From the NCBI GenBank assembly GCA_963772335.1, contig CAVYXF010000015.1, positions 124,001 to 188,000 on the forward strand: DNA of 64,000 nt, read 5' to 3'. This document shows, in pieces, positions 47,713-56,559 of the stretch; the first letter of the stretch is position 1, and every line of letters begins with the position of its first letter. Both the position numbers and the translations under genes were made by a program. This DNA is from CAVYXF01 sp963772335. GTDB lineage: Bacteria; Pseudomonadota; Alphaproteobacteria; Rhizobiales; Rhodomicrobiaceae. The notes beneath the pieces are model-generated. The model saw only the letters and a list, made by a program, of their open reading frames with translations, was not told the origin of the DNA and ran no database searches.

Positions 47713-47747
47713 GTGGGGAGAGATACGATAATGGCATCTCTCCCCAC
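47713..47747. repeat. 12-bp perfect inverted repeat
   Basis: GTGGGGAGAGAT and ATCTCTCCCCAC with an 11-base centre. It lies directly behind the 47674 terminator. The GGGGAGAG core resembles the arms of the repeat at 55201-55291, so it could be a diverged member; it might also be a binding site. Confidence 0.6.
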
Positions 47748-47782
47748 GAGTTACCCCGCTAGCCCGCTGAAGCAGGCAACTC

Positions 47783-47818
47783 GTTGCGCCAAAGCGCAAC
47801 TACAGGTTGCATAACCTG
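47783..47818 (+). other. Two adjacent hairpins before a T-run
   Basis: GTTGCGC-CAAA-GCGCAAC (47783-47800) and CAGGTT-GCAT-AACCTG (47803-47818) are two perfect small hairpins separated by two bases. GTTTTTTG follows at about 47831. They may be part of the leader of the glycosyltransferase mRNA or the end of another small RNA. Confidence 0.4.
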
Positions 47819-48085
47819 CGGTAATGCGAGGCGCAAGTTTTTTGTTAACTTCCTGTGCTGTGGGAAAGCGGTTGCTCAGCCGCGCCATGTTCCGCATGCA
47901 CGCTTTGCCGAGTAGGCGTTCGTGCCTCGGGCAGCAAGCGGCAGCGAGGCCGGCCATTTGTCCTTTGCTGAAGTCCTTCCCCCTTCTCGCCGTTCTGGCA
48001 TATGTTCACGCGGGGGTCGGTCGGTTCTGCGTCGGCGCGTTAGGGGCGAACACAGCGGAATGGCCAACTGGTGAGGGGAGGGGGG

Positions 48086-49303
48086 ATGATGCGTGAGGGG
48101 AGCGCGCGCGCGCAGCCAATCGAGCATGTCAGTGTTGGACCACGTGACATGCCTCGGCCGGCGACCGAGCAGGGACGAGCAAGACCGCGGCGCGTTGCGC
48201 TTGTCGGTCCCTCTGGTGCTTCGATGGCCGTTGCTCTTGGAGCGCTGCTACAGGACATCGTCGCCCACGGGCATCAGGTCGTCTGTTTCGCCCCGGAGCT
48301 CGATCCGCAGGCTTCGCAGAGCTTTGCCCGCATGGGTGTAAAAGCCTTTCAGCTGCCAGCTTTTCGTCAGGGCCTTTCCCCGCTGGCCGACCTGCGCAGC
48401 ATGCACCGCCTCGCCGGCGCTCTCAAGCAGATGCGCCCCGACATCGTCGCCGGCTATTCGCCGAAGGGAGCAGCGCTCGCCGCCGTCGCGGGCCGCAGGG
48501 CGCGTGTCGGCCATGTAGTGACGTTGCTTTCCGAACTTGGCCGCGGCTTTGCCGAGGCTCCGGAGAGGGCCTCGTTTACTGCCCGAACCTATCAGAAAGC
48601 ACTCCTGCGGCTCGCTTTCAGGTTCAGCAACACGGCTGTGTTCTTCAACGAGGAAAACCATAAGATCCTGGAGCGCTACAAGCTCCTGCCGACAAAGCTT
48701 CGACAATTCCCGCTGACGGGCCCTGGTGTCGATCTACACCAATTCCCCAACACCCCGCTTCCATCGCTCGACCGAGGTGTGATGTTCCTGTTTGCCGGGC
48801 CGCTCGACCGGCGCTTTGGCGCGCATGACTATTGCGAGGCGGCGCGACTGCTGCGCGCCAAATCCGGCAATTTCCGCTGTCTGATCGCCGGACCGGAAGT
48901 ACGCGGCGCGAACGCCTTCCCGCTCACCGAGCTGAAGCGCTATCGTGATGTCGTGCATTATCTGGGGCCTCAGGCCGATCCGCGTTCCTATATGGCGGGC
49001 ACCCATGCCTTCGTTCTGCCAGCGATCGGCGATGTGGTGCCCGCCCCGCTGATCGAGGCGATGGCGATGGGTCGGCCAGTCATCACCACCACGGCAAGGG
49101 GCTGCCGCGGCGCCGTCAGCGGTGGCACCAATGGCATGCTGGTGCCTCCCGGCGATCCGGCGGCGCTTGCCAGCGCCATGGCACGCCTTCTCCTGCGTCC
49201 TGACCTCATTCCTTCTATGGCGCGCGCGAGCCGGGCTTTTGCCGAAAGCCGTTTCGACAGCCGGCGGATCAATGCGCAGCTCATCGATGCGCTGGGGCTG
49301 TGA
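48086..49303 (+). CDS. Family 4 glycosyltransferase
   Basis: GT-B glycosyltransferase of about 405 residues for a lipid-linked or exported glycan. N-terminal half: RRVALVGPSGASMAVALGAL and IVAGYSPKGAALAAVAGRRA (early steps of the WbpT/WcfA type). C-terminal donor-binding half: MFLFAGPLDRRFGAHDY, then VLPAIGDVVPAPLIEAMAMG with the E-x7-E-type site, then GRPVITTTARGCR. ATG 48086 behind GGGGAGGGG is used; GTG 48071 is less likely. First gene after the hairpin-rich region. Confidence 0.88.
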   Translation: MMREGSARAQPIEHVSVGPRDMPRPATEQGRARPRRVALVGPSGASMAVALGALLQDIVAHGHQVVCFAPELDPQASQSFARMGVKAFQLPAFRQGLSPLADLRSMHRLAGALKQMRPDIVAGYSPKGAALAAVAGRRARVGHVVTLLSELGRGFAEAPERASFTARTYQKALLRLAFRFSNTAVFFNEENHKILERYKLLPTKLRQFPLTGPGVDLHQFPNTPLPSLDRGVMFLFAGPLDRRFGAHDYCEAARLLRAKSGNFRCLIAGPEVRGANAFPLTELKRYRDVVHYLGPQADPRSYMAGTHAFVLPAIGDVVPAPLIEAMAMGRPVITTTARGCRGAVSGGTNGMLVPPGDPAALASAMARLLLRPDLIPSMARASRAFAESRFDSRRINAQLIDALGL

Positions 49304-49371
49304 CGAGCGAGGTCATAGCACGGCTGTTCTTGCTTGACCGATAGCAGCGAATGCATACATGCAAGGCTTAA

Positions 49372-50098
49372 GTGGGGGAGGTGGTGGCGTTGCGCGAATT
49401 GCAGACGCTCGATGAACGGGCGGTCATTCGGACGCTGGAAGTGCTGCGCAACCGCGTCGCCGAGCGCTTCCCAACCAGGGGCCTGACCAAAACAGCCTCG
49501 CATCTGCTCGACGTGTCCAGGGTTGCAGCTATGGAAGCGGCACAGCTGCGCGAGCCATATTGGGGCATGCGGCTGGTTCCGATCGTGGCCATTGCCGGGG
49601 CCTTTGCCGGCTTCGGCGTGCTTTATCGCTTCTTCAGCGTGATCCTCGATCAAAAGATCGGCCTCGCCGAATTTACGCAAGGGCTGGAAGCGACGCTCAA
49701 CATCATCTTGATCGCCGGCATTGCCATCGGCTTCATTTTTGCGGCTGGAGAACCGCAGGAAGCGAACGGTGGCGCTGAACGGCCTTTACCGGCTGCGCGC
49801 CATCAGCCACGTTATCGACATGCATCAGCTCACCAAGGATCCGGTAGTGATCGTGGGCAGGGCGCGCACCAGCTCCTCGCCATTGCGTGACCTCGACCAG
49901 GAGCACCTGTTGCGTTATCTGGATTACTGCACGGAGATGCTGTCGCTCACCGGCAAGCTTGCTGCGCTCTACGCGCAGTATTTTCCCGACGCAACGGTCG
50001 TCGCCGCTGTGAATGATGTTGAGCAGCTGACGACGAACCTCAGCCGGAAAGTCTGGCAGAAGATCGTTCTGGTACAACAAAACCTATCGGCAGATTAA
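49372..50098 (+). pseudogene. Conserved membrane protein of unknown function, frameshifted in this sequence
   Basis: About 241 residues after repair. The N-terminal part is helical (LQTLDERAVIRTLEVLRNRV), with two membrane segments (RLVPIVAIAGAFAGFGVLY and NIILIAGIAIGFIF). The frame breaks right after the second segment, near 49741. Dropping one base (probably a T of the TTTTT run, or the following G) joins it to RLENRRKRTVALNGLYRLR and a helical C-terminal part ending QKIVLVQQNLSAD. I do not recognise the family. Its stop overlaps the dapE start (TAATG), so the two are coupled. Start uncertain among GTG codons at 49372-49384. Confidence 0.7.
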
Positions 50099-51285
50099 TG
50101 TCTCCTTCCGCTTCCGAACTCTCCGATCCGATCGTTCATGCTCAGGCGTTGATCCGCTGCTCAAGCGTCACGCCCGACCAGGCCGGAGCGCTGGACTATA
50201 TGGAGCGCGTGCTGGCCAGCGCAGGGTTCAGCTGTCGCCGGCTGAAATTCTCGGGCGAGGGTGAGCCGGAGGTGGACAATCTTTATGCGCGGATCGGCCG
50301 GAATGCGCCGCATCTGTGCTTTGCGGGCCATATCGATGTTGTACCGCCCGGCGATACGGCAGGCTGGACGCACCCGCCCTTTGCCGCCGAGATCGAAGGC
50401 GGCGTACTCTACGGGCGGGGCGCGGTGGACATGAAGGGCGGCGTTGCAGCCATGATGGCGGCTGCGCTCCGGTTTCTCGCCCAACATGGCGGCCTGTCCT
50501 TCGGTTCGCTCAGTTTTCTGATTACAGCCGACGAGGAGGGGCGCGCCATAAACGGCACGCGCAAGGTGGTCGCCTGGATGCGCGAAAATGGCGAGCTTCC
50601 CGACCATTGCCTGCTCGGTGAGCCAACCAACGACAATGATCTTGGCGAAGCCATTAAAATCGGGCGGCGCGGCAGTCTCAACGGCCGGCTGACAATCACC
50701 GGCAAGCAGGGCCATGTCGCCTATCCGCACCTGGCCAACAATCCGATGACCGGGCTGGTCGCGGTGCTGAAGCGCTATCTCGACGAGGTGTGGGACGAAG
50801 GCACGCCGAATTTCGCCCCGTCCAACCTGGAGGTGACCAGCATCGACACTGGCAACCCCACGGTCAACATCATTCCCGCCAAGGTCACCGCGCAGTTCAA
50901 CATCCGCTTCAACGACCGGCACAGCAAGGAGAGCCTGCGTCAGCGCCTCTTCGTGCTTGCCGATAGCGTGTTGCAGGATACCGGCCTCACCTATCTCCTG
51001 GAACTGGAGATGACGGCGGAAGCTTTTGTCACCCAGCCCGGCACCTGGGTGGCGATGCTGGCCGAGGCCGTTGGCGAGATCACCAGCCGTACCCCCGAGC
51101 TGTCCACCACGGGGGGCACGTCAGACGCGCGCTTCATCAAGGACATTTGTCCGGTGGTCGAGTTCGGGCTGGTCAACAAGACCATCCACCAGGTCAATGA
51201 GCGCGTGCCGGTTACACATCTCAGCGAGCTGACCGAGATCTATCGCGCGTTCCTGCGGCGGTACTTCAACGCCGCGCGCCTGTAA
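50098..51285 (+). CDS. dapE: Succinyl-diaminopimelate desuccinylase
   Basis: Hydrolyses N-succinyl-LL-diaminopimelate for lysine and peptidoglycan synthesis. 395 residues. Metal and catalytic motifs: CFAGHIDVVPPGDTAGW near 76, GRGAVDMKGGVAAM near 104, ITADEEGRAINGT near 141, GEPTNDNDLGEAIKIGRRGS near 180 and TTGGTSDARFI near 340, all DapE-specific. It begins by overlapping the stop of a membrane-protein gene. No other lysine genes are near, and its place between polysaccharide genes is unusual. Confidence 0.95.
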   Translation: MSPSASELSDPIVHAQALIRCSSVTPDQAGALDYMERVLASAGFSCRRLKFSGEGEPEVDNLYARIGRNAPHLCFAGHIDVVPPGDTAGWTHPPFAAEIEGGVLYGRGAVDMKGGVAAMMAAALRFLAQHGGLSFGSLSFLITADEEGRAINGTRKVVAWMRENGELPDHCLLGEPTNDNDLGEAIKIGRRGSLNGRLTITGKQGHVAYPHLANNPMTGLVAVLKRYLDEVWDEGTPNFAPSNLEVTSIDTGNPTVNIIPAKVTAQFNIRFNDRHSKESLRQRLFVLADSVLQDTGLTYLLELEMTAEAFVTQPGTWVAMLAEAVGEITSRTPELSTTGGTSDARFIKDICPVVEFGLVNKTIHQVNERVPVTHLSELTEIYRAFLRRYFNAARL

Positions 51286-51294
51286 CCCAATTCG

Positions 51295-52647
51295 CTACTG
51301 CGACAGGGCCTGGCCCTGGACCGGCGCTGGCTGGCCGAAGTTCTCGGGCAGCGGGATCTCCACCTTCAGCGTGTCGCCTGGCTGAACAGACGCACTGTCG
51401 GAAATCTGCATCTCTTTGGTCTCGTCGCCGGTGCGACGGACAATACGGTAGATCGGCTGGCTTTTGCTGCCCTCGCGGCGGCTGGCCAGTAGGCGTGGAT
51501 AGGTGATTTGCGAGTCATAGAGCAGTCTGTCCGCGGTCGCCATCTTCACCATCGCCTGCTCCAGCTTGGTCTGGGTTTCGCGCAAGCCCGCCGTGACTTC
51601 ATTGGACATCTTATTGCGCGCCTCGATGATGGAAATATCGGCGCGGCTGATGTCCTGGCGCGTCTTGAGCAGCTCGGTCTCGAGTCTGAGGCGGTCGCCC
51701 TCCATGCGCGAGATCACGCGCTCCAACTCCAGCTGCCGCGGCGTAACGGCAAGGCCCCGGCTGACAAGCGAGGCGACACCCTCAAGTTCCTTTTTGGTCA
51801 GATCGCGCTCCCTCTCCTGGGTCTTGAGCTGAGCTTGCAGCGACTCCACGCCCTTTCCGAGAAAAGTCTTGAGCTGTTCCAGCGCCTCGATCTCGGTCTT
51901 CAGCGCATTGCGCCGCGATGCAAAGATACCCGCCTCCTGTCGCATGACCGTGTCGACGGCAGGCTCGTCCTTGCGCTGCACCAGCTCCGGCGGAAAGCTG
52001 ATGCTGTCGGCATTGGCAAGCTCGGCCTCGAGCCGCGCCTTGCGTGCGAGCAGGCCAAGCGCTTCGGCCTCGGAAAATTGGCTGTCGCCCTGGCCGGCGA
52101 TGATCTCGCGCGTCAGCCGCAGCCCGCTCTCGCCGCTGCCGAGCAGCCCCCCAGCGATACTGAGCGCCTGCAGCACGGTAAGATCGGGCCGATAGGGATA
52201 TTCGCCGGGCTTGTTCACCGCGCCGACGATATAGAACGGCCGGTATTGCATGACCTCTACGGCGACATTGGGCACGCCTGAGAGCCCGATGTGATTACGG
52301 AGATTTTCCCCGACAGCACGGGCCAGCTCGCTGGTGGTCAGGCCTGTCGCCTCGATTTCGCCCAGCAGCGGCAGCGAGATCGCGCCGGACGCCCCGACCG
52401 TGAATTCGGCATTGAGAGAGGTCCATTCGAATACCGAATTGATGGTTGAGCGCCATTCATAGACCTTGAGCCGGACCTTATCCTGTGGCCCCAGCTTGTA
52501 CGTATCCGCCGCTGCATAGGCGCTGGCCGTCGGTGCGATCAGAATGAGCAGGAGAACAGCGAGAGCGCGCCAGAGTCGCGCGGCTGTGGAAATCAGGAAG
52601 AGGCGCGAGTGCCAGGGGGAGGAGAGAAGCTTTACGCCGGACGGCAT
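51295..52647 (-). CDS. Polysaccharide export protein (ExoF/Wza-like)
   Basis: Outer-membrane-side component for exopolysaccharide export, 450 residues. Signal sequence (LWRALAVLLLILIAPTASAYA), then the poly_export motif TYKLGPQDKVRLKVYEWR and an SLBB-type repeat (YIVGAVNKPGEYPYRPDLTV). A long coiled-coil stretch (about 200-370, for example TKKELEGVASLVSRGLAVTP) follows, then a second SLBB-like end (SVQPGDTLKVEIPLP). The coiled coil separates ExoF-type proteins from Wza. It should work with a Wzz/BY-kinase such as the one at 8788. Convergent with dapE, just upstream of a GT2 gene in the same leftward set. Confidence 0.9.
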   Translation of the reverse strand: MPSGVKLLSSPWHSRLFLISTAARLWRALAVLLLILIAPTASAYAAADTYKLGPQDKVRLKVYEWRSTINSVFEWTSLNAEFTVGASGAISLPLLGEIEATGLTTSELARAVGENLRNHIGLSGVPNVAVEVMQYRPFYIVGAVNKPGEYPYRPDLTVLQALSIAGGLLGSGESGLRLTREIIAGQGDSQFSEAEALGLLARKARLEAELANADSISFPPELVQRKDEPAVDTVMRQEAGIFASRRNALKTEIEALEQLKTFLGKGVESLQAQLKTQERERDLTKKELEGVASLVSRGLAVTPRQLELERVISRMEGDRLRLETELLKTRQDISRADISIIEARNKMSNEVTAGLRETQTKLEQAMVKMATADRLLYDSQITYPRLLASRREGSKSQPIYRIVRRTGDETKEMQISDSASVQPGDTLKVEIPLPENFGQPAPVQGQALSQ

Positions 52648-52672
52648 GCTGGTGTCCTTCGAACAACGCTGT

Positions 52673-53555
52673 CTATAACTTCAGGATATATTCCGGATCA
52701 ATTCTGCCCCGGGCCAGATCAAGGGCGGCGAGCAGATTGCCTTTCAGCCGGCCGCGCCTGTCGATGTAAGATTCCGGCCATAAGCTCTTTATAGTGTTGG
52801 CCGCAATATTACGCCAGATCAGGTGGAAAGCGAAGCCTGCCGGCATGGTTCCTTTGCGGACAAGGTAAACAGGGTTGATAAGCTGGGAATAACCAAAGCG
52901 CACGCCGCTCACTCGCCCTGATTTGACGCCGAGATGTACGCCGTAGAGCGTGTTCATTCCCATCACCCGCCCTTTGCTTGCGAGCCGGCTGGTGAAGTCG
53001 ATGTCCTCCTGCCAGCCATAGAGCGGCAGGCGCTCATCAAAGCGAGTATCGCCGACGCAGGCGGCGCGTATCGACATGTTACAGCCATAGCCGCCGACAT
53101 GCTCGGCGCAGCGTTCCTCGACCGGTTCTAACAGCCGGTGCAGCTCCTCCTCTCCGAGCAACGCCAGGCCCTCCTCGAAGTCGAAGCCCGCGCCCATCGC
53201 GCCGTCGGCCACCGCCTCGCCGCGCAGGACCGCCCAATCCGGATGCGCTTCGAACGCCTGTTCTAGGATTTGCAGATAGTTGGGGGCCGGAAGGAAATCG
53301 TCGTCAAAAAAAGTGACAATATCGGTGCTGCCGAGCGCCGCATCGATGCGCCGCATTGCGCTGGGAACAGCTGCCCCGTGCCCCGAACACAAAGGAGAGC
53401 GGAAAGGCGGTGCTTTCCCGTTTGCCGACATGGCTCTCGTCAGGCGCAGAGACAATGACCGCATCCGGCAGCCGCTTCAGGTTCTCCAAACATCCGAGCG
53501 TGCGGTCGAGAAGCGCCTGCCGCCCGAAGGTAGCAATGATGATCGTGATCTTCAT
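52673..53555 (-). pseudogene. Family 2 glycosyltransferase, frameshifted in this sequence
   Basis: GT2 glycosyltransferase. ATG 53555 opens MKITIIIATFGRQALLDRTL, the classic start. After CSQRNAA the frame is lost and continues as IDAALGSTDIVTFFDDDFLP in another frame. Removing one base near 53347 gives a protein of about 293 residues. The metal-binding FFDDDF is intact. The C-terminal half is unbroken (GYGCNMSIRAACV, LYGWQEDIDFTSRLASKG). 25 bp upstream of the ExoF-like gene, read in the same direction, so likely one unit. Confidence 0.85.
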
Positions 53556-53853
53556 TGAGGAAATTGGGCTTTCGTCTGCGGGGCTCTATGGGCGCGAGCC
53601 TACCAAGCTACTCCTTATTTTTCTTTATCATCGCCGGTTTGCGCGAATCCGGCTCCTGATCCGGCAACCGTTCCACAACTCTGAAAAGGCTTGTGGCAAA
53701 GCTGTGCGCAGCTGCCAAAGACCGCGCCTCGGCGCTGTCCATACTTAACCTTAAGTTGAAATTATAGCTATACGCACGCCAGAATTGATTCGCCAGGCCA
53801 GACATGTTGCAGTTTTACTGCGGCACTGGTCGCATGTGCCCTAAACTTACCGA

Positions 53854-55128
53854 ATGGTTGCAGTCGTGGCGTCATTGGAATCCGCTCTCTCCATTACTGG
53901 GGAAATTGAAGACGCAAGCAGCGATACCTCGCTCGTGAAGACACGGCGCGGCGAGCGCTCCAGCCCACCGCTCGACCTCAAGGTCGCCATCGTCCATGAC
54001 TGGTGCCCATCCTTCCGCGGCGGCGAGCGGGTGCTGGCCGAACTCTGTGCCATGTTCAAGGGCGCCGAGGTGTTCACGCTGTTCGATTTCCTCCCCGCCG
54101 AGATCAAGGACGCCTATTTCCAGGATGTGGCCTTTCACACATCGCCGGCCAACCGGCTGCCCGGTGTGCAGAAATATTACCGGGCGCTGTTCTCGGTCTG
54201 CCCGTTCCTGATCGAACAGTTCGATGTGACCGGGTTCGATGCGGTGATCTCCTCGTCAGCGGCCTTTGCCCGCGGCGTTATCACCCGGCCCGACCAGCCG
54301 CACCTTTCCTATATTCACAGCCCGATCCGCTATGCGTGGGATGAGCAGTTCTCCTATCTCGCGCAGGGCAAGCTTGGCTATGGGCCGAAGGGGCTCGCCT
54401 TTCGTTACCTGCTGCACCGCCTCCGGACCTGGGACGTGCGCACGGCCAATGGACCGGACCTGATGCTGGCCAATTCGAGTTACGTGAAGGGACGCATCCA
54501 GCGGATCTATGGGCGCGACGCGCGCGTGGTGTTCCCGCCGGTCGCCCTGGATGAGCTGACCTATAGCGCCGAGAAGGACGACTACTACATCACCGCCTCG
54601 TTCCTTGCGCCGTATAAACGCACCGATCTCGTCATCGAGGCTTTCAACCAGATGCCAACGCGCCGCCTCGTAGTGGTGGGCGACGGCCAGCAATCGGCAA
54701 AGCTGCGGGCCATGGCCAAGTCCAATGTGGAGTTCGCCGGCTTTCTGCCGCGCCGCGATTATGTGGAGGCCGTGGCGAAGGCTCGGGCGCTGGTATTTGC
54801 CGGCTGCGAGGATTTCGGCATTGCGCTGGCCGAAGCGCAGGCCTGCGGCACGCCGCTGATCGCTTTCGGACGGGGCGGCGCCTGCGATATCGTCCGCCCG
54901 CTCGGCCGCAGCAAGCGCCCGACCGGCATCCTGTTCCGCCCACAGACCGTCGATGCCGTCAGGCGTGCGGTCGAGGACTTCGAGACGCATCATCATCTTC
55001 TGCGCCCCGACGCCTGCCGGGACAATGGCGCCCGCTTCTCCACCGAACGCTTCCGCCGCGAAGTCGCAGATGCCTTTCAGGCGACCCTTGGGCTTCACGG
55101 CGAGACGGCGCAGGTCTGCACCGCCTGA
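53854..55128 (+). CDS. Family 4 glycosyltransferase (WbaZ-like)
   Basis: GT-B glycosyltransferase of 424 residues. N-terminal LKVAIVHDWCPSFRGGERVLAEL (about residues 46-68) is the GT4 acceptor-side start, followed by SYIHSPIRYAWDEQFSYL. The C-terminal donor side has SFLAPYKRTDLVIEAF and FAGCEDFGIALAEAQACGTP (the E-x7-E type motif), then VIAFGRGGACDIVRPLG-like sequence. The first 40 residues are poorly conserved, so the true start may lie downstream. Divergent from the GT2/ExoF genes; likely part of the same polysaccharide pathway. Confidence 0.88.
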   Translation: MVAVVASLESALSITGEIEDASSDTSLVKTRRGERSSPPLDLKVAIVHDWCPSFRGGERVLAELCAMFKGAEVFTLFDFLPAEIKDAYFQDVAFHTSPANRLPGVQKYYRALFSVCPFLIEQFDVTGFDAVISSSAAFARGVITRPDQPHLSYIHSPIRYAWDEQFSYLAQGKLGYGPKGLAFRYLLHRLRTWDVRTANGPDLMLANSSYVKGRIQRIYGRDARVVFPPVALDELTYSAEKDDYYITASFLAPYKRTDLVIEAFNQMPTRRLVVVGDGQQSAKLRAMAKSNVEFAGFLPRRDYVEAVAKARALVFAGCEDFGIALAEAQACGTPLIAFGRGGACDIVRPLGRSKRPTGILFRPQTVDAVRRAVEDFETHHHLLRPDACRDNGARFSTERFRREVADAFQATLGLHGETAQVCTA

Positions 55129-55200
55129 CATTGCTCTGGCGTCTGGCGCCGCAACTAACGCTTGATGAGATGAAATGCCCTCTCCGCAGGCAGGGCCGCC

Positions 55201-55291
55201 CCCTCTCCATGGGGAGAGGGTGGGGGTGAGGGGTAAATTCTATCGATAGGCTGCCACCCCTCACCCTGGTCCCTCTCCGCCTGGGAGAGGG
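55201..55291. repeat. Compound palindromic repeat (REP/BIME-like)
   Basis: Symmetrical element. Hairpin one is CCCTCTCC/GGAGAGGG (55201-55220). A long inverted repeat follows (GGGTGAGGGGT at 55224-55234 with ACCCCTCACCC at 55256-55266), whose centre carries the palindrome CTATCGATAG. Hairpin two is again CCCTCTCC/GGAGAGGG (55271-55291). Between two genes, no coding potential. Elements like this are dispersed in many proteobacterial genomes. Confidence 0.75.
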
Positions 55292-55399
55292 GACCGGAGG
55301 CAACCACCGCGCGTAAATCGAGCGCAACTCAAATCATCAAGCGCTAGAGCGGACCAATTCGCTCCTATTGACGCGAGGGCAGTTTCCCCAAGGCCGCGC

Positions 55400-56326
55400 T
55401 TAAAATTTGACGTACATCCCCACTGAGCCATAAGGGCTCATATCGCCGTCATAATCGGCCGAGACGCCGCCGGACAATGTCGTCTCCGTTTTGCCGATGT
55501 TGAAGCGCAGGAAACCGCCGGTCCGGGCGCTGTCATCCTCCCTATCGCCGAAGGCAGCCATTTCGGGGCCAAGTGTTAGCCAGGAGAGCGGCCGGTAACC
55601 GAGCCGCATCGCGGCGGAATAGGCTTCGGTCCCGGTGAAATAGCTGCCATCGGCGGAGAGCCATGCTGATGGGCTAAGCGTCATCCAACTCTCGACGACG
55701 GACTTTGCCCCCCAAGAGGTTCCCGGCAACGCTTTTTCCGCGTCTGGCGGCATGATCGTGCGCGTCTCCAGCGCCGGGCCAAGATAGGCCTTTAGCGTCG
55801 CGCGTCCAAAACTTGCCTGATAACCGGGGAGGGCTGCCAGCTCGTACCGTCCTACTTGGTGTTGCTGCAGCAGATAGAGCTGGTCGCCGTCGAGCTGCAG
55901 CCCGAAAGGCGCGGCCGTCCGGGCTATGTGGTCGCGATCCTCGCTGCTGAGCTGCCCATTGGTGAGGTCGTCGCATGCAGCGGAAAGGTCGATGCCCGCC
56001 GCCCTCTTCTTCTCTTCGGGCGAAAGGGCGCAGTAGACCCGCTTGGTGTCATAGGACCAGGTGCCGTAGCTGCCGTACAGTTTCAGCCGCACCCCATCCG
56101 CATCGGCTGGCCCAAAAGGCGAAAGGATAGCGGTGCTGTAGACGCTCCAGGATGAGCCAGTGACATCGAACCCGTTTGCGGTTTCCACCCGGCCGGACCA
56201 GAAACTAGGTACGGTGATAGAGGGCGACGCGTGCTGCACCCCACCCGCCTGCGCGGCCAAAGCAACGGCCCATCCGGTAAACGCGCCGAGGAGGGCGAAC
56301 ACACGCAAAACCCAGAACGCAGTCAT
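55400..56326 (-). CDS. bcsS: Cellulose biosynthesis protein BcsS family
   Basis: 308-residue predicted outer-membrane beta-barrel. ATG 56326 opens a signal peptide (MTAFWVLRVFALLGAFTGWAVALA). The body has FWSGRVETANGFDVTGSSWS and alternating strands, ending in MYVKF with the barrel-type C-terminal Phe. This matches the BcsS family of Hyphomicrobiales. The longer open frame (to 56440) has an implausible N-terminus. bcsA/bcsB are not in the window, so the link to cellulose rests on family name only; it may serve another exported glycan. Downstream of the palindromic repeat. Confidence 0.8.
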   Translation of the reverse strand: MTAFWVLRVFALLGAFTGWAVALAAQAGGVQHASPSITVPSFWSGRVETANGFDVTGSSWSVYSTAILSPFGPADADGVRLKLYGSYGTWSYDTKRVYCALSPEEKKRAAGIDLSAACDDLTNGQLSSEDRDHIARTAAPFGLQLDGDQLYLLQQHQVGRYELAALPGYQASFGRATLKAYLGPALETRTIMPPDAEKALPGTSWGAKSVVESWMTLSPSAWLSADGSYFTGTEAYSAAMRLGYRPLSWLTLGPEMAAFGDREDDSARTGGFLRFNIGKTETTLSGGVSADYDGDMSPYGSVGMYVKF

Positions 56327-56559
56327 GATGTTAACAAATGTTGACGCGGCACTTTTCACACAGTAGGCGCGAAAATGCCTGGGGAGGAAATCAGGGTTAA
56401 CCCGCAGGTAAGGACATTCACGATCTTCTCTGTGCCGCATTTACCGCACACTCATCAGCTTGATTGCCGGCTGTCCTTCAGCGCGTTAAGGTTTCCATCT
56501 AGGTAGAGGGCGTCGTCGAGCAGCTGTTGATGTGGGGCGTAGCCTGGGCGGGATAGATT

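Larger units (their letters stand above)
46554..48085. other. 1.5-kb region without a convincing gene, rich in hairpins
   Basis: The longest gene-free stretch of the window. Short open frames exist but show no family resemblance and run through the hairpins. It contains two intrinsic terminators on the plus strand (47050-47087, 47674-47706), a 12-bp perfect inverted repeat (47713-47747) and two adjacent hairpins (47783-47818). A terminator with no gene before it points to small RNAs transcribed rightward. A promoter cannot be placed reliably. Several stretches are AT-rich compared with neighbours. Confidence 0.5.
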
